Origin: Vibrio sp. STUT-A11
GTDB taxonomy: Bacteria; Pseudomonadota; Gammaproteobacteria; Enterobacterales; Vibrionaceae
NCBI RefSeq assembly: GCF_026000435.1
Contig: NZ_AP026763.1
Location: 620,001 to 684,000 of the forward strand
DNA length: 64,000 nucleotides
Direction: 5' to 3'
Shown piece after piece: positions 44,602 to 53,664 of the stretch (positions are counted from its first letter, which is position 1; each line of letters begins with the position of its first letter). Below the pieces are notes generated by a model, which was given only the letters and a program-made list of their open reading frames with translations, did no database searches and was not told the origin of the DNA. The position numbers and the translations under genes are program-made.

Positions 44602-46737
44602 ATGTTCGAAAAACCAGTTGTTAAAACGTTCCAGTACGGTAACCACACGGTTACTCTAGAAACTGGCGTTATTGCACGTCAAGCTACAGCAGCAGTTATG
44701 GTTACAATGGACGATACAGCCGTATTCGTTTCAGTTGTAGGTAAGAAAGAAGCCGTTGCTGGTCAAGACTTCTTCCCTCTAACAGTAAACTACCAAGAGC
44801 GTACTTACGCGGCAGGTAAAATCCCAGGTGGTTTCTTCAAGCGTGAAGGTCGTCCATCTGAAGGCGAAACGCTAACAGCTCGTCTAATCGACCGTCCAAT
44901 CCGCCCACTATTCCCGGATTCATTCAAGAACGAAGTGCAAGTTATTGCGACGGTTGTGTCTGTAAACCCAGACGTTCAACCAGATATCCCAACCATGATT
45001 GGTACTTCTGCGGCACTAGCTATCTCTGGTATCCCATTCAACGGTCCTATCGGTGCAGCACGTGTTGGTCACATTGACGGTCAACTTGTTCTTAACCCAA
45101 GCCAAACAGAGCTAGATGCATCTCGTCTGGATCTTGTTGTTGCAGGTACAGAATCTGCGGTACTAATGGTTGAGTCAGAAGCTGACAACCTAACTGAAGA
45201 AGAAATGCTAGCGGCGGTTGTTTACGGTCACGATCAACAACAAGTTGTTATCAACGCAATCAACGAGTTCAAAGCTGAAGTTGCTACTCCTGCTTGGGAT
45301 TGGGTTGCTCCTGAAGAGAACACAGCACTTAACAACAAGATTGCTGAACTAGCAGAAGCGAAGCTTGTTGAGGCTTACCAAATTACTGAGAAGATGGCTC
45401 GTTACGACCGTATCCACGCGATCGCAGCAGAAGTTAACGAAGTGCTACTTGCTGAAGATCCAGAAGCGGACACGAAAGAAATCCACACTATCTTCCATGA
45501 CCTAGAGAAGACAGTTGTACGTCGTAGCATCATCGCGGGTAACCCACGTATCGATGGTCGTGAGAAAGATATGGTTCGTGCGCTAGACGTACGTACTGGT
45601 ATTCTTCCACGTACTCATGGTAGCGCGCTATTCACTCGTGGTGAAACTCAGGCTATCGTTACAGCAACTCTTGGTACGCAGCGTGACGCGCAAATCATTG
45701 ATGAGCTGACAGGTGAGCGTAAAGATCACTTCCTACTACACTACAACTTCCCTCCATACTGTGTAGGTGAAACTGGTTTTGTAGGTTCTCCAAAGCGTCG
45801 TGAAATCGGCCACGGTAAACTGGCTAAGCGTGGTATTGCTGCAGTAATGCCATCTGTAGATGAGTTCCCATACACAGTTCGTGTAGTATCAGAAATCACA
45901 GAATCTAACGGTTCTTCTTCAATGGCTTCTGTATGTGGTACGTCTCTAGCGCTTATGGATGCGGGTGTGCCAATCAAAGCGTCTGTTGCAGGTATCGCAA
46001 TGGGTCTTGTGAAAGAAGGCGACGACTTCGTGGTTCTTTCTGACATTCTGGGTGACGAAGACCACCTAGGTGACATGGACTTTAAAGTAGCAGGTACTCA
46101 ATCTGGTATCACTGCACTTCAAATGGACATCAAGATCGAAGGTATCACTAAAGAGATCATGCAAATTGCGCTTAACCAAGCTCAAGGCGCACGTAAGCAC
46201 ATCCTATCTGTAATGGATGAAGCTATCTCTGGTGCTCGTGATGATATCTCTGAATTTGCTCCTCGTATCCATACGATGAAGATCAGTGCTGAGAAGATCA
46301 AAGACGTTATCGGTAAAGGTGGTGCTGTTATCCGTGCTCTAACTGAAGAGACTGGTACAACTATCGAAATCGAAGACGACGGCACAATCAAGATTGCTGC
46401 AACGGAAGGTACCGCTGCGAAAGAAGCGATCCGCCGTATTGAAGAGATCACTGCTGAAGTTGAAGTAGGCCGTATCTACACGGGTAAAGTCGCACGTCTT
46501 GCTGACTTTGGTGCATTTGTTACTATCCTTCCAGGTAAAGATGGCCTAGTACACATTTCTCAAATCGCAGAAAAACGTGTTGAGAAAGTGTCAGACTACC
46601 TAACTGAAGGTCAGGAAGTTCAAGTTAAAGTTCTTGAAATCGACCGTCAGGGCCGTGTACGTCTAAGCATGAAAGAAGCAGTAGAAAAGCCAGCTGAAGA
46701 AGCAGCGGCTGAAGCGCCTGCAGCTAAAGACGAGTAA
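44602..46737 (+). CDS. pnp: Polyribonucleotide nucleotidyltransferase (PNPase)
   Basis: A 711-residue trimeric 3'-5' phosphorolytic exonuclease of the degradosome. Two RNase PH domains are visible (1-145, and about 305-540 with SALFTRGETQAIV, LHYNFPPYCVGETG and GDEDHLGDMDFKVAGT). A KH domain follows (MKISAEKIKDVIGKGGAVIR), then S1 (GRIYTGKVARLADFGAFV). The acidic Ala/Glu-rich tail ends AAKDE. Leader hairpin suggests autoregulation. Confidence 0.97.
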   Translation: MFEKPVVKTFQYGNHTVTLETGVIARQATAAVMVTMDDTAVFVSVVGKKEAVAGQDFFPLTVNYQERTYAAGKIPGGFFKREGRPSEGETLTARLIDRPIRPLFPDSFKNEVQVIATVVSVNPDVQPDIPTMIGTSAALAISGIPFNGPIGAARVGHIDGQLVLNPSQTELDASRLDLVVAGTESAVLMVESEADNLTEEEMLAAVVYGHDQQQVVINAINEFKAEVATPAWDWVAPEENTALNNKIAELAEAKLVEAYQITEKMARYDRIHAIAAEVNEVLLAEDPEADTKEIHTIFHDLEKTVVRRSIIAGNPRIDGREKDMVRALDVRTGILPRTHGSALFTRGETQAIVTATLGTQRDAQIIDELTGERKDHFLLHYNFPPYCVGETGFVGSPKRREIGHGKLAKRGIAAVMPSVDEFPYTVRVVSEITESNGSSSMASVCGTSLALMDAGVPIKASVAGIAMGLVKEGDDFVVLSDILGDEDHLGDMDFKVAGTQSGITALQMDIKIEGITKEIMQIALNQAQGARKHILSVMDEAISGARDDISEFAPRIHTMKISAEKIKDVIGKGGAVIRALTEETGTTIEIEDDGTIKIAATEGTAAKEAIRRIEEITAEVEVGRIYTGKVARLADFGAFVTILPGKDGLVHISQIAEKRVEKVSDYLTEGQEVQVKVLEIDRQGRVRLSMKEAVEKPAEEAAAEAPAAKDE

Positions 46738-46791
46738 TCCAATACTCGACTTTCGGTCTTTTATTAGCTTAAGGGCCTGAAAGCATGCTAT

Positions 46792-46822
46792 AAAAGGGGA
46801 GCATTTTTGCTCCCTTTTTTTG
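46792..46822 (+). terminator. pnp intrinsic terminator
   Basis: GGGAGCA pairs with TGCTCCC around a TTTT loop, with A-run before and seven T residues after. Confidence 0.9.
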
Positions 46823-46934
46823 TTTTGTTTCGAAGAGTTTACCCTCAGGTGAGGCAAATTATTCTACTATTGCATATAAAGATAAGGCATTAAGAGAAAC
46901 AGATTCGGAGCAGTCCAAACAGGAGTATCAATTA

Positions 46935-47852
46935 GTGAAATGGTTTCAAACCGCAAGTTTATGTGTTGCTATCGTGCTGACCGGTTGCGCAAATACTTCT
47001 CAGCAATCGACCCAGAAGTGGGTTTACCCACCAATGGCGGTCCCTCTGCAGCCTAGTGTACAGCAAGAAGTTCAAATTGCGCGTTTATCTCAGCTTCTAC
47101 AACGTCCTGATCTCAGTGATGAAGTTCGTGCCAAAATGCACTACGAACGCGGCAATTACTACGACAGTGTCGGCCTACGTGATCTTGCCCGTTTGGATTT
47201 CAACCAATCTTTACAATTGAACCCGGCTCAACCGGATATTTTCAATCTACTAGGGGTGTATTTTACTCAGGTTGGCGAATTTGATGCGGCTTATGAGGCT
47301 TTTGATTCGACCTTAGAACTGGCCCCTGATAATACCTATGCGGAAAGAAATCGTGCTATCGCGTTGTACTATGGTGGACGGATTGAACTCGCTCTAGAAG
47401 ACATGAATAAGCACTATGAAGAGATGCCAAGCGATCCATTCCGTGCGTTGTGGCTCTACATCATTGAATCCGAGCAGGATCAACAACAAGCAAAAGCAAA
47501 CCTGAAGAAGCACTATCAACGAGATCGCAGTCAAGAATGGGGATGGGTCTTGGTTGCGATAATGCTGCGTGACGTCTCAGACGAGCAGGCGCTAAAAATG
47601 ATCATGGATGGCACAAGAGAAAATTACCGCCTTGCTGAGCGACTTACTGAAACTTATTTCTACCTTGGGAAACGTCATCAACTTGAAGGTGACGTTGCTG
47701 GTGCTATTTCACTGTATAAGCTGGCGATATCCTTCAACGTTTATGATTACGTAGAGCACCGATATTCATTTATTGAGCTAGCGCAGATTTATGAACAGTT
47801 ACAGCAGGACAGGATGGCTAAGCTGAAAGCCGAGCAACAGCAAGAGAATTAG
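46935..47852 (+). CDS. nlpI: Lipoprotein NlpI
   Basis: A 305-residue outer-membrane lipoprotein. The lipobox is LTGC with Cys18 in MKWFQTASLCVAIVLTGCAN. Several TPR repeats follow (about 60-160 and 230-295: ARLDFNQSLQLNPAQPDIFN, EFDAAYEAFDSTLELAPDN). In E. coli NlpI is an adaptor that brings endopeptidases such as MepS to the protease Prc. The start is GTG with AGGAG 9 bases upstream. It lies downstream of pnp as in E. coli. Confidence 0.95.
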   Translation: MKWFQTASLCVAIVLTGCANTSQQSTQKWVYPPMAVPLQPSVQQEVQIARLSQLLQRPDLSDEVRAKMHYERGNYYDSVGLRDLARLDFNQSLQLNPAQPDIFNLLGVYFTQVGEFDAAYEAFDSTLELAPDNTYAERNRAIALYYGGRIELALEDMNKHYEEMPSDPFRALWLYIIESEQDQQQAKANLKKHYQRDRSQEWGWVLVAIMLRDVSDEQALKMIMDGTRENYRLAERLTETYFYLGKRHQLEGDVAGAISLYKLAISFNVYDYVEHRYSFIELAQIYEQLQQDRMAKLKAEQQQEN

Positions 47853-47876
47853 TCTAAAGCTGCCCACACAGTAAAT

Positions 47877-47904
47877 GCCGTTCGCGATTGAACGAACGGC
47901 TTTA
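47877..47904. terminator. Terminator-like hairpin between nlpI and ubiV
   Basis: GCCGTTCG and CGAACGGC form a perfect 8-base-pair stem with an 8-base loop, followed by TTTAAGG; the U-tract is short in both directions. Confidence 0.6.
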
Positions 47905-47935
47905 AGGCGTCAATCTCGCTTGGTTACTTCTAGAA

Positions 47936-48826
47936 CTAGATATTTTTCACGTCCAGACCTGCCAATTGGTGCCAGTAACCATTGCATTGACGACTTTCGA
48001 GTTTCCGAGGATTTTCGCCTTTTTCATTAGCGCGAAATTGCTCTAATTCCGATAAGGTGCTTATACCAAGTGGGCTAAGTCGTACTACATCCACCAATCC
48101 TTGCATGCCAGGTAAGTCATTGATTAAGTTGTAGCAGTAACCAGATTGAGTTTGGATACCATTAAGGTTGAACACTTCTTGGCCTTCCTGGCTGCTGACT
48201 TGAATGCCTGTTGGGTACTTGATGCAGCACGTCTCGCAATCGTCTTTTGCACGGTTCTCTGCACGAGCCGTAAAGCAGCGCGCAGAGTAGGCTAATGGCA
48301 GATAGCCATGACTGAACACTTCCACTTCAAACTTATTGCGGATACCAAGGCTCTCACATTGCGCTAATGTATCACCTAACCAATCACGCGACAGTTCAAC
48401 GGGCATACACCAGCGAGTCATCCCTTGTTTGAGAAATAGGTTCAGGGTATGGGCATTGTAGGTATTTATTGCCGGGCCAACGACAAATGGCACTCGGTGC
48501 TCTGCTGCGAGCTGAACCGCTGAAACATCATTGGCTTCGATGGCGAAATCACCATTATCGATGTACTTCTTCATGATGTTGACTTCACTTGGAGCTTCTA
48601 GCAAAGCCATGGTTGAGAGCACGACCTGTTTACCGGCTGCTGAGAGGTCTTTCGCGATCTCAAACCAATGGGCTGGTTTCATCTCTCGACGTTTAGAGCA
48701 GACACTCTCCCCTAAATAAATGATGTCCGCGGTACTCTCTTTTGCTTGCTGATAGAAGGCTTCTACATCTTGTTTGGGCCAGAAATAGAGCAATGGACCC
48801 AGTGCGTATTTCATTGAATTATCCAT
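47936..48826 (-). CDS. ubiV: Ubiquinone biosynthesis protein UbiV (U32 family, 4Fe-4S)
   Basis: A 296-residue U32-family protein that works with UbiU in oxygen-independent hydroxylation of the ubiquinone ring. Iron-sulfur ligand cysteines are in SVCSKRR, ARCFTAR and CETCCIKYPTG. The frame opens at 48844, but ATG at 48826 is preferred: AGGGG lies 5 bases upstream and it begins just after the ubiU stop (48835). An internal ATG at 48814 (MKYALG) matches the E. coli start and is an alternative. Confidence 0.93.
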   Translation of the reverse strand: MDNSMKYALGPLLYFWPKQDVEAFYQQAKESTADIIYLGESVCSKRREMKPAHWFEIAKDLSAAGKQVVLSTMALLEAPSEVNIMKKYIDNGDFAIEANDVSAVQLAAEHRVPFVVGPAINTYNAHTLNLFLKQGMTRWCMPVELSRDWLGDTLAQCESLGIRNKFEVEVFSHGYLPLAYSARCFTARAENRAKDDCETCCIKYPTGIQVSSQEGQEVFNLNGIQTQSGYCYNLINDLPGMQGLVDVVRLSPLGISTLSELEQFRANEKGENPRKLESRQCNGYWHQLAGLDVKNI

Positions 48827-48834
48827 CTTAACCC

Positions 48835-49848
48835 CTATTGCCATTGACGGTGATAAGCACCTAAAGTGGTTTGTGTGCCTTCAGAAACATTGGCCAGTGC
48901 CGCATTCCAGGCCGCTTCCACTTGGTAAGCTTCAGGGTTGGCCTGGTAGCGATCAATCGCCGCTCGCCAGGTGCGAGTCACTTGTTCCACATAAGCTGGG
49001 CTGCGCTGACGGCCTTCGATTTTCACCGATGCTACGTTAGCGGCAAAAAGTTCAGGAAGCATCGAAAGGGTATTTAAGCTCGTAGGCTCTTCCAGTGCGT
49101 GGTAGCGTTTTATTTCACCTTCGATCTCAGCCTCAAAACGGCCCTTACATAAGGTCGGATAACCGGCATTTTCACCGTCACTGTAACGATCGATCAGAAT
49201 GTTGTTGAGTCGGGACTCCAATCCTTGCTCGGTCTCTTGCCAGCGCACGTACTTAGCCGGAGAACAAGCGCCTACCGTGTTTGGTGATTCACCAGTCATG
49301 TAAGACGACAGATAACAACGGCCTTCAGACATGATGCACAAACTACCAAAGGCGAACACCTCCAGTTCTACATCACTGGTGATATTGCGCGACAACTGTT
49401 TAACCTGATGAATAGACAGCACTCGTGGCAGTACGACACGTTTAACGTTGAAATTCTGTTTATAGAACTCAATGGCTGCGACATTGGTGGCAGAGGCTTG
49501 TACTGAGAGATGAAGTTCTAACTCTGGGTATTTTCGAGCGGCATACTCCAATACCGCAATGTCTGCGACGATCAGAGCATCAACACCTAATGAGGCGGCG
49601 TTGTCTACGGCATTTGTCCAGCGTTCAAATCCATTAGGGTGGGCAAATGTGTTGAGTGCTACGTGGATTTTTTTATCGCGGTCGTGAACGTATTGCACCG
49701 CTTTCTCTAGCTTCTTGCCATGAAAGTTTAACCCAGCAAAGTGACGTGCATTGGTATCGTCTTTAAAACCGATGTATACGGCATCTGCACCACAATCAAT
49801 CGCTGTCTTTAATGCAGGCAGGTTGCCTGCAGGACACAAGAGTTCCAT
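48835..49848 (-). CDS. ubiU: Ubiquinone biosynthesis protein UbiU (U32 family, 4Fe-4S)
   Basis: A 337-residue U32 protein that starts MELLCPAGNLPALKTAIDCG. The U32 signature region with cysteines is FAFGSLCIMSEGRCYLSSYM and GACSPAKYVRW, plus YPTLCKGRFEAE. With UbiV it forms the anaerobic hydroxylase pair of ubiquinone synthesis. The next gene, ubiV, follows 8 bases after its stop. ubiT, the third member, is 2.5 kb away on the other strand, beyond the rocS-like gene. Confidence 0.94.
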   Translation of the reverse strand: MELLCPAGNLPALKTAIDCGADAVYIGFKDDTNARHFAGLNFHGKKLEKAVQYVHDRDKKIHVALNTFAHPNGFERWTNAVDNAASLGVDALIVADIAVLEYAARKYPELELHLSVQASATNVAAIEFYKQNFNVKRVVLPRVLSIHQVKQLSRNITSDVELEVFAFGSLCIMSEGRCYLSSYMTGESPNTVGACSPAKYVRWQETEQGLESRLNNILIDRYSDGENAGYPTLCKGRFEAEIEGEIKRYHALEEPTSLNTLSMLPELFAANVASVKIEGRQRSPAYVEQVTRTWRAAIDRYQANPEAYQVEAAWNAALANVSEGTQTTLGAYHRQWQ

Positions 49849-49911
49849 ATGCTCATAATCATTGAGAAAAAGGTGTCCGCATTTTATGAAGAAATATGAA
49901 TAGCAAAATTG

Positions 49912-49924
49912 ACCTAAGTTAGGT
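49912..49924. promoter_or_regulatory. Perfect palindrome upstream of ubiU
   Basis: ACCTAAGTTAGGT is a 13-base perfect palindrome around a central G, about 65 bases upstream of the ubiU start. It has the shape of a regulator site; the regulator is not known to me. Confidence 0.3.
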
Positions 49925-49966
49925 TTAGCTCAATAAACTCAATATTTACTCTTTGGGAGTAACGAG

Positions 49967-52006
49967 TCAGTTCTTGTGACGACGGTTTTGCACAAAGAGC
50001 TCTTCAATTTCGTGTTTCGGCTGTGGTCGATAAAAGTGGAAGCCCTGAATAGAATGACATTGCAGGTTTGAAAGCAACGTCGCTTGCTGATGGGTTTCGA
50101 CCCCTTCCGCAACCACGGATAAATCGAGTGATTTACCTAAATTGATAATGTTTTCGATCACGGTCACTTGCTTAGGTAGGGTGTCAATATCACTAATAAA
50201 AGCGCGGTCGATTTTTAGCTCATCAATGGGGAAGCGGGCTAAGTAAGAGAGAGACGAATAGCCAGTTCCAAAGTCATCAATAGACAAGGCAAACCCCAGT
50301 TTTTTGATGGCGTTTAGCATTTGCAGTGTATGTTCACTGTCGCTCATTACCGCACTTTCTGTAAGCTCAAAGGTAATACAACTTGGGTCGAGGTCGGTAG
50401 TACGTAGTAACTTTTCCATAAAGTCGATCAGTTGTGGGTTGCCAAACTGCTCGGGCGATAAGTTAATCGCGACGCGCCCTGGCAAAACGCTTTGCTGCTT
50501 CCAGCGTTTTACTGTATTGAAAACATCACGCATTACCACTCGTCCCAGGTGCTCGATCAATCCAGCTCGCTCGGCAACGGGAATGAATGCACCAGGGCTA
50601 ATGTAGCCTTCTACAGGGTGTTTCCAGCGTACCAAGGCTTCCGCACCGTTGATACTGAAATCACGCGCGTTTACTTTTGGCTGATACCACACTTCCAAAC
50701 CATTTTGCTGCAGTGCTTTTTGTAGCTCAATTTCCAGCCATAAACGCATTCGTGCTTCTTTATTCATCTGATCGTTAAATTTGATCAGGCGGTTTCGCCC
50801 CCGATCTTTCGCCTCGTACATAGCAGTATCGGCGTTTTGCAGCAGAATTCGGGCATCTTGGCCATCCTCTGGATAGCGAACGCTACCAATAGAGCAAGCA
50901 AGCCGTTTACTAAAGTGATGCAAGTCGAAAGGTTGGTTGATTAGAGAAATAATCCTATCCGAGAGGATTTCAGCCATCCGAGCATTTTCTGGCTCAGGTA
51001 ACAAAATACCGAATTCATCACTGCCAAGGTGACCAATGATTGCCTGACTTGGCAATAAACGCTTTAGACGTGCTGAGACTTCTTGAATTACTTTGTCACC
51101 AATATGATGACCAAGTGAGTCATTGATATTTTTGAAATTATCAATATCCAGATAGAAGAGCAGTAGTGGCGTCTTCTTTTTGAGCAGTTGTTCCAGGCGT
51201 TTAGTAAAACCAAAACGATTGTACAATTTGGTCAGTGAATCAATATTTGCGTCTTCGCCCGATGCCGTTGATAAATGCTTTGGCGCATTGTCGGCATCTT
51301 GAATCAGAATAATTTGTGATGCACTACCCAATATGGCAGCTGAATCCGCATGAAGTTGTACTTTGCGCTCAAACCCACATCGCGCGCTGGTTAAGCAAAC
51401 AAAAGGCTTGTCAGAAATCAGGGTACTTAAAGGGTGACCGAAGACTTTTTTGGTAGTTTCATCAATGAACAAGCGGCTAAGCTTTTCCCCAAGCAGATCG
51501 TGAGGCGAGTTTATCCCGAGTAATCTAGCCGAAGCCGGGTTTGCCGAAATGATGACATCTTCTTCGATAAGCAATAAACCATCGGGTAAAAGTTGGGTTA
51601 ATTTGGCAAACTTGCTTTCTGACTCTTCTAGTGAGCGAGCAAGGATTTGTTTCTCTGAGGTATCGACAGCATGAAAAACCACAAACCGGATATCACTGTC
51701 TTCATAAACGGGTGACAAACTAAAATGAAGGCTGGACTCTAGGTCGGTTTCATCCAGAGTAATCTCTGCTTCTACATGTGAACCATCGAACGCACGTTGA
51801 TAATAAGGGGCGAGTTTTTTGTAGAACTGCTCTCCTAAAACATGAACGTCGTTGAGTCCTATGAGCTCTTCATTACTCAATCCGGCGATATCACAATAGC
51901 GCTCATTCACCATTCGATAATTATGTTTCTTATCAAGGATGGCGAAAAAGAAAGGGCTATTTGAGGTTAGCGTGGCAAACCAATGTTGTAATTGCTGGGA
52001 AGGCAT
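49967..52006 (-). CDS. rocS: PAS-GGDEF-EAL protein, RocS-like c-di-GMP phosphodiesterase
   Basis: A 679-residue cytoplasmic protein. Two PAS domains (about 10-118 and 128-240) precede a GGDEF domain (about 255-415) whose signature is GSDEF (G328-S329-D330-E331-F332) in place of GGDEF. The EAL domain follows (about 425-675) with an intact E456-A-L458, DDFGTGYSSLSYLA and ELKIDRAFI. The EAL set looks catalytically complete, so net phosphodiesterase activity is expected. Position between ubiU and ubiT matches rocS (VC0653) of V. cholerae, a regulator of rugosity, biofilm and motility. Confidence 0.85.
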   Translation of the reverse strand: MPSQQLQHWFATLTSNSPFFFAILDKKHNYRMVNERYCDIAGLSNEELIGLNDVHVLGEQFYKKLAPYYQRAFDGSHVEAEITLDETDLESSLHFSLSPVYEDSDIRFVVFHAVDTSEKQILARSLEESESKFAKLTQLLPDGLLLIEEDVIISANPASARLLGINSPHDLLGEKLSRLFIDETTKKVFGHPLSTLISDKPFVCLTSARCGFERKVQLHADSAAILGSASQIILIQDADNAPKHLSTASGEDANIDSLTKLYNRFGFTKRLEQLLKKKTPLLLFYLDIDNFKNINDSLGHHIGDKVIQEVSARLKRLLPSQAIIGHLGSDEFGILLPEPENARMAEILSDRIISLINQPFDLHHFSKRLACSIGSVRYPEDGQDARILLQNADTAMYEAKDRGRNRLIKFNDQMNKEARMRLWLEIELQKALQQNGLEVWYQPKVNARDFSINGAEALVRWKHPVEGYISPGAFIPVAERAGLIEHLGRVVMRDVFNTVKRWKQQSVLPGRVAINLSPEQFGNPQLIDFMEKLLRTTDLDPSCITFELTESAVMSDSEHTLQMLNAIKKLGFALSIDDFGTGYSSLSYLARFPIDELKIDRAFISDIDTLPKQVTVIENIINLGKSLDLSVVAEGVETHQQATLLSNLQCHSIQGFHFYRPQPKHEIEELFVQNRRHKN

Positions 52007-52352
52007 TAGGTTGTTACCGATCTCCGATGAGCCAGATTATTCATCCGCTTTAAACGTACTAGTTGAGAAAGTTCGCGCCGGTGAAGTTCAATGCATGAGT
52101 CTACCACAACTTGTTAAGTCATTGACTTGTTTGAATTGCGTTGCTAACAATCACCAAAATACGGCCGGTCACTATAACTTTGAAAATAGAGTTATTAAAG
52201 CGTTTATCTCATTGTTCACATCAATAATACACGTAAGGTCAAAAAATGAAGCATTTAAGGGCAAATGAAAACAAACTGTTTATTGATGCATAACAGGTAT
52301 CAGATTCACACTATTACGTAAGATGGTTGCCCTGATGATAAAGTAACGGATA
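52007..52352. other. Gap between the rocS-like gene and ubiT
   Basis: 346 bases. An open frame overlaps the rocS start on the other strand (51939-52268) but has no family resemblance that I recognise. The ubiT-proximal end contains a candidate FNR box; nothing else is supported. Confidence 0.5.
52283..52296 (+). promoter_or_regulatory. Candidate FNR box upstream of ubiT
   Basis: TTGATGCATAACAG matches the consensus TTGAT-N4-ATCAA at 8 of 10 positions, 57 bases before the ubiT ATG. E. coli ubiUV and ubiT are reported to be FNR-controlled, so the position is plausible; the match alone is weak. Confidence 0.3.
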
Positions 52353-52886
52353 ATGAACGTGTTAAACAAGATTCGCAGTCAACTAGTCAAAAACGCAGCC
52401 AATATCTTGCGCTCTCCAGTCCAGTTATTACCGCAAGCGGTGCAGAAAAAGGCCTTACTTGAAGGTCTGAACATGGTATTCAAAGAGGCGCTGGAAGATG
52501 GCGATTTTGAGTTCCTGCAAGATAAGTGGTTAAAAGTTGCGATTAAAGACTTGAACTTAGCCTGGTACATCAGCTATCAAGATGAAAACTTGCTTGTTGC
52601 TGAAAAACCAGTTCAGGAAGATGTGAGTTTTAGTGGTAATCTAAACGACCTAGTATTAATTGCGGGTCGTAAAGAAGACCCTGACACGCTGTTCTTCCAA
52701 CGTCGTCTTTCGATTGAAGGAGACACTGAGCTTGGCTTAGAAGTGAAAAACTTAATGGACAGTGTGGACTTAGAGCAGTTACCAAAAGCCATGCAAGTCG
52801 CTCTGAACCAATTGGCAGACTTTGTCCAAAAAGGGGTTCAGCAGCCTGCACAACAACCCGGAGTAGCGAATGCTTATTCGAACTGA
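52353..52886 (+). CDS. ubiT: Ubiquinone biosynthesis accessory factor UbiT (SCP2 domain)
   Basis: A 177-residue protein with an SCP2 lipid-binding fold (about 35-140: EALEDGDFEFLQDKWLKVAI, DLNLAWYISYQDENLLV, LEVKNLMDSVDLEQLPKAMQ). It is needed with UbiU/UbiV for ubiquinone synthesis without oxygen, probably binding quinone intermediates. The acetyltransferase gene overlaps its end by 17 bases. Confidence 0.92.
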   Translation: MNVLNKIRSQLVKNAANILRSPVQLLPQAVQKKALLEGLNMVFKEALEDGDFEFLQDKWLKVAIKDLNLAWYISYQDENLLVAEKPVQEDVSFSGNLNDLVLIAGRKEDPDTLFFQRRLSIEGDTELGLEVKNLMDSVDLEQLPKAMQVALNQLADFVQKGVQQPAQQPGVANAYSN

Positions 52887-53373
52887 AGCCCCTGCGGACA
52901 TTCTTACCATTGACCGCTTATTGAAACACGCTTTTCCAACTGACGCGGAGGCTAATTTAGTGATGCGTTTACGTGAAAATGGCAAGCTGACTTTGTCATT
53001 GGTGGCGTGTACGGATGAAGGGGAAGTGATTGGTCATGCTTTATTTAGCCCAGTTACCTTAAATAGTGAAGATCTGTCATGGCAAGGACTGGCGCCATTA
53101 GCGGTACACGAAGACTATCGACGCCAAGGCATTGGAGCTGAATTGATTAAAGAAGGCTTCGACTCTTTACGCGATTTTGGTTATCCGGTTTGTGTTGTGC
53201 TCGGCTCGCCAGATTACTACGCTCGTCAGGGCTTTAGATCTTGTGATGACTTAGGATTTGAATGTGCATGGGAAGTACCTCAAGGTGCATTCCGTATTGC
53301 TGAAATCGTTGAAGGTCAATGTGCGGGGCGTTCTGGTCGCATTGATTATTCGCCTGAGTTCGACGAGTTATAA
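52870..53373 (+). CDS. yhbS: GNAT-family N-acetyltransferase YhbS
   Basis: A 167-residue GNAT enzyme: LIRTEAPADILTIDRLLKHA at the start, acetyl-CoA loop HEDYRRQGIGAELIKEGF, and CVVLGSPDYYARQGFRS. The substrate is unknown. It overlaps the end of ubiT by 17 bases, as the E. coli homologues yhbT and yhbS are also adjacent. A terminator follows. Confidence 0.9.
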   Translation: MLIRTEAPADILTIDRLLKHAFPTDAEANLVMRLRENGKLTLSLVACTDEGEVIGHALFSPVTLNSEDLSWQGLAPLAVHEDYRRQGIGAELIKEGFDSLRDFGYPVCVVLGSPDYYARQGFRSCDDLGFECAWEVPQGAFRIAEIVEGQCAGRSGRIDYSPEFDEL

Positions 53374-53397
53374 GTACCAAGACAAGATACAACTTAG

Positions 53398-53432
53398 AAA
53401 GCAGTCAGTGGAAAACCTCTGGCTGCTTTTTG
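53398..53432 (+). terminator. yhbS intrinsic terminator
   Basis: AGCAG and CTGCT arms, with inner CAG/CTG and GG/CC pairs around an AAAA loop, followed by TTTTT. Confidence 0.75.
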
Positions 53433-53464
53433 TTTTAACATACTTTCATTTCTCATTGGTGAGC

Positions 53465-53574
53465 GTCATTTTAACGAGCCTAGGAATCAAATAGCTGCGC
53501 GCACAAAGTTTTAGTCATAACGAATTCGGACATTAGATTCTGAATCACGCTCCTTCGTCGCTGTCCAGAATGAC
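53465..53574 (+). repeat. Short interspersed intergenic repeat, copy B (110 bases)
   Basis: It begins GTCATT and ends AATGAC (exact inverted ends). It shares ACGAGCCTAGGAATC and CTGAATCACGCTCCTTCGTC with copy A, but the middle is diverged and shorter. It lies between yhbS and holD, outside any gene. Confidence 0.75.
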
Positions 53575-53664
53575 GGGGCTACTGCTCTCCAGTTGCAGCA
53601 ATAGTAAATTGGGTATCGTCACTATAATTTGATAGTATTGCCTGGTTCAAACAGGTGACGAAAA

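Noticed and set aside
51939..52268. 109-codon plus-strand frame overlapping the rocS start
   Set aside because: The first part is antisense to rocS and the remainder has no protein-like conservation signal or ribosome site.
53465..53574. Repeat copies A, B and C as integron attC (VCR) sites
   Set aside because: They lack the attC core sites and arms, are not next to cassette-like genes, and are scattered among core genes.
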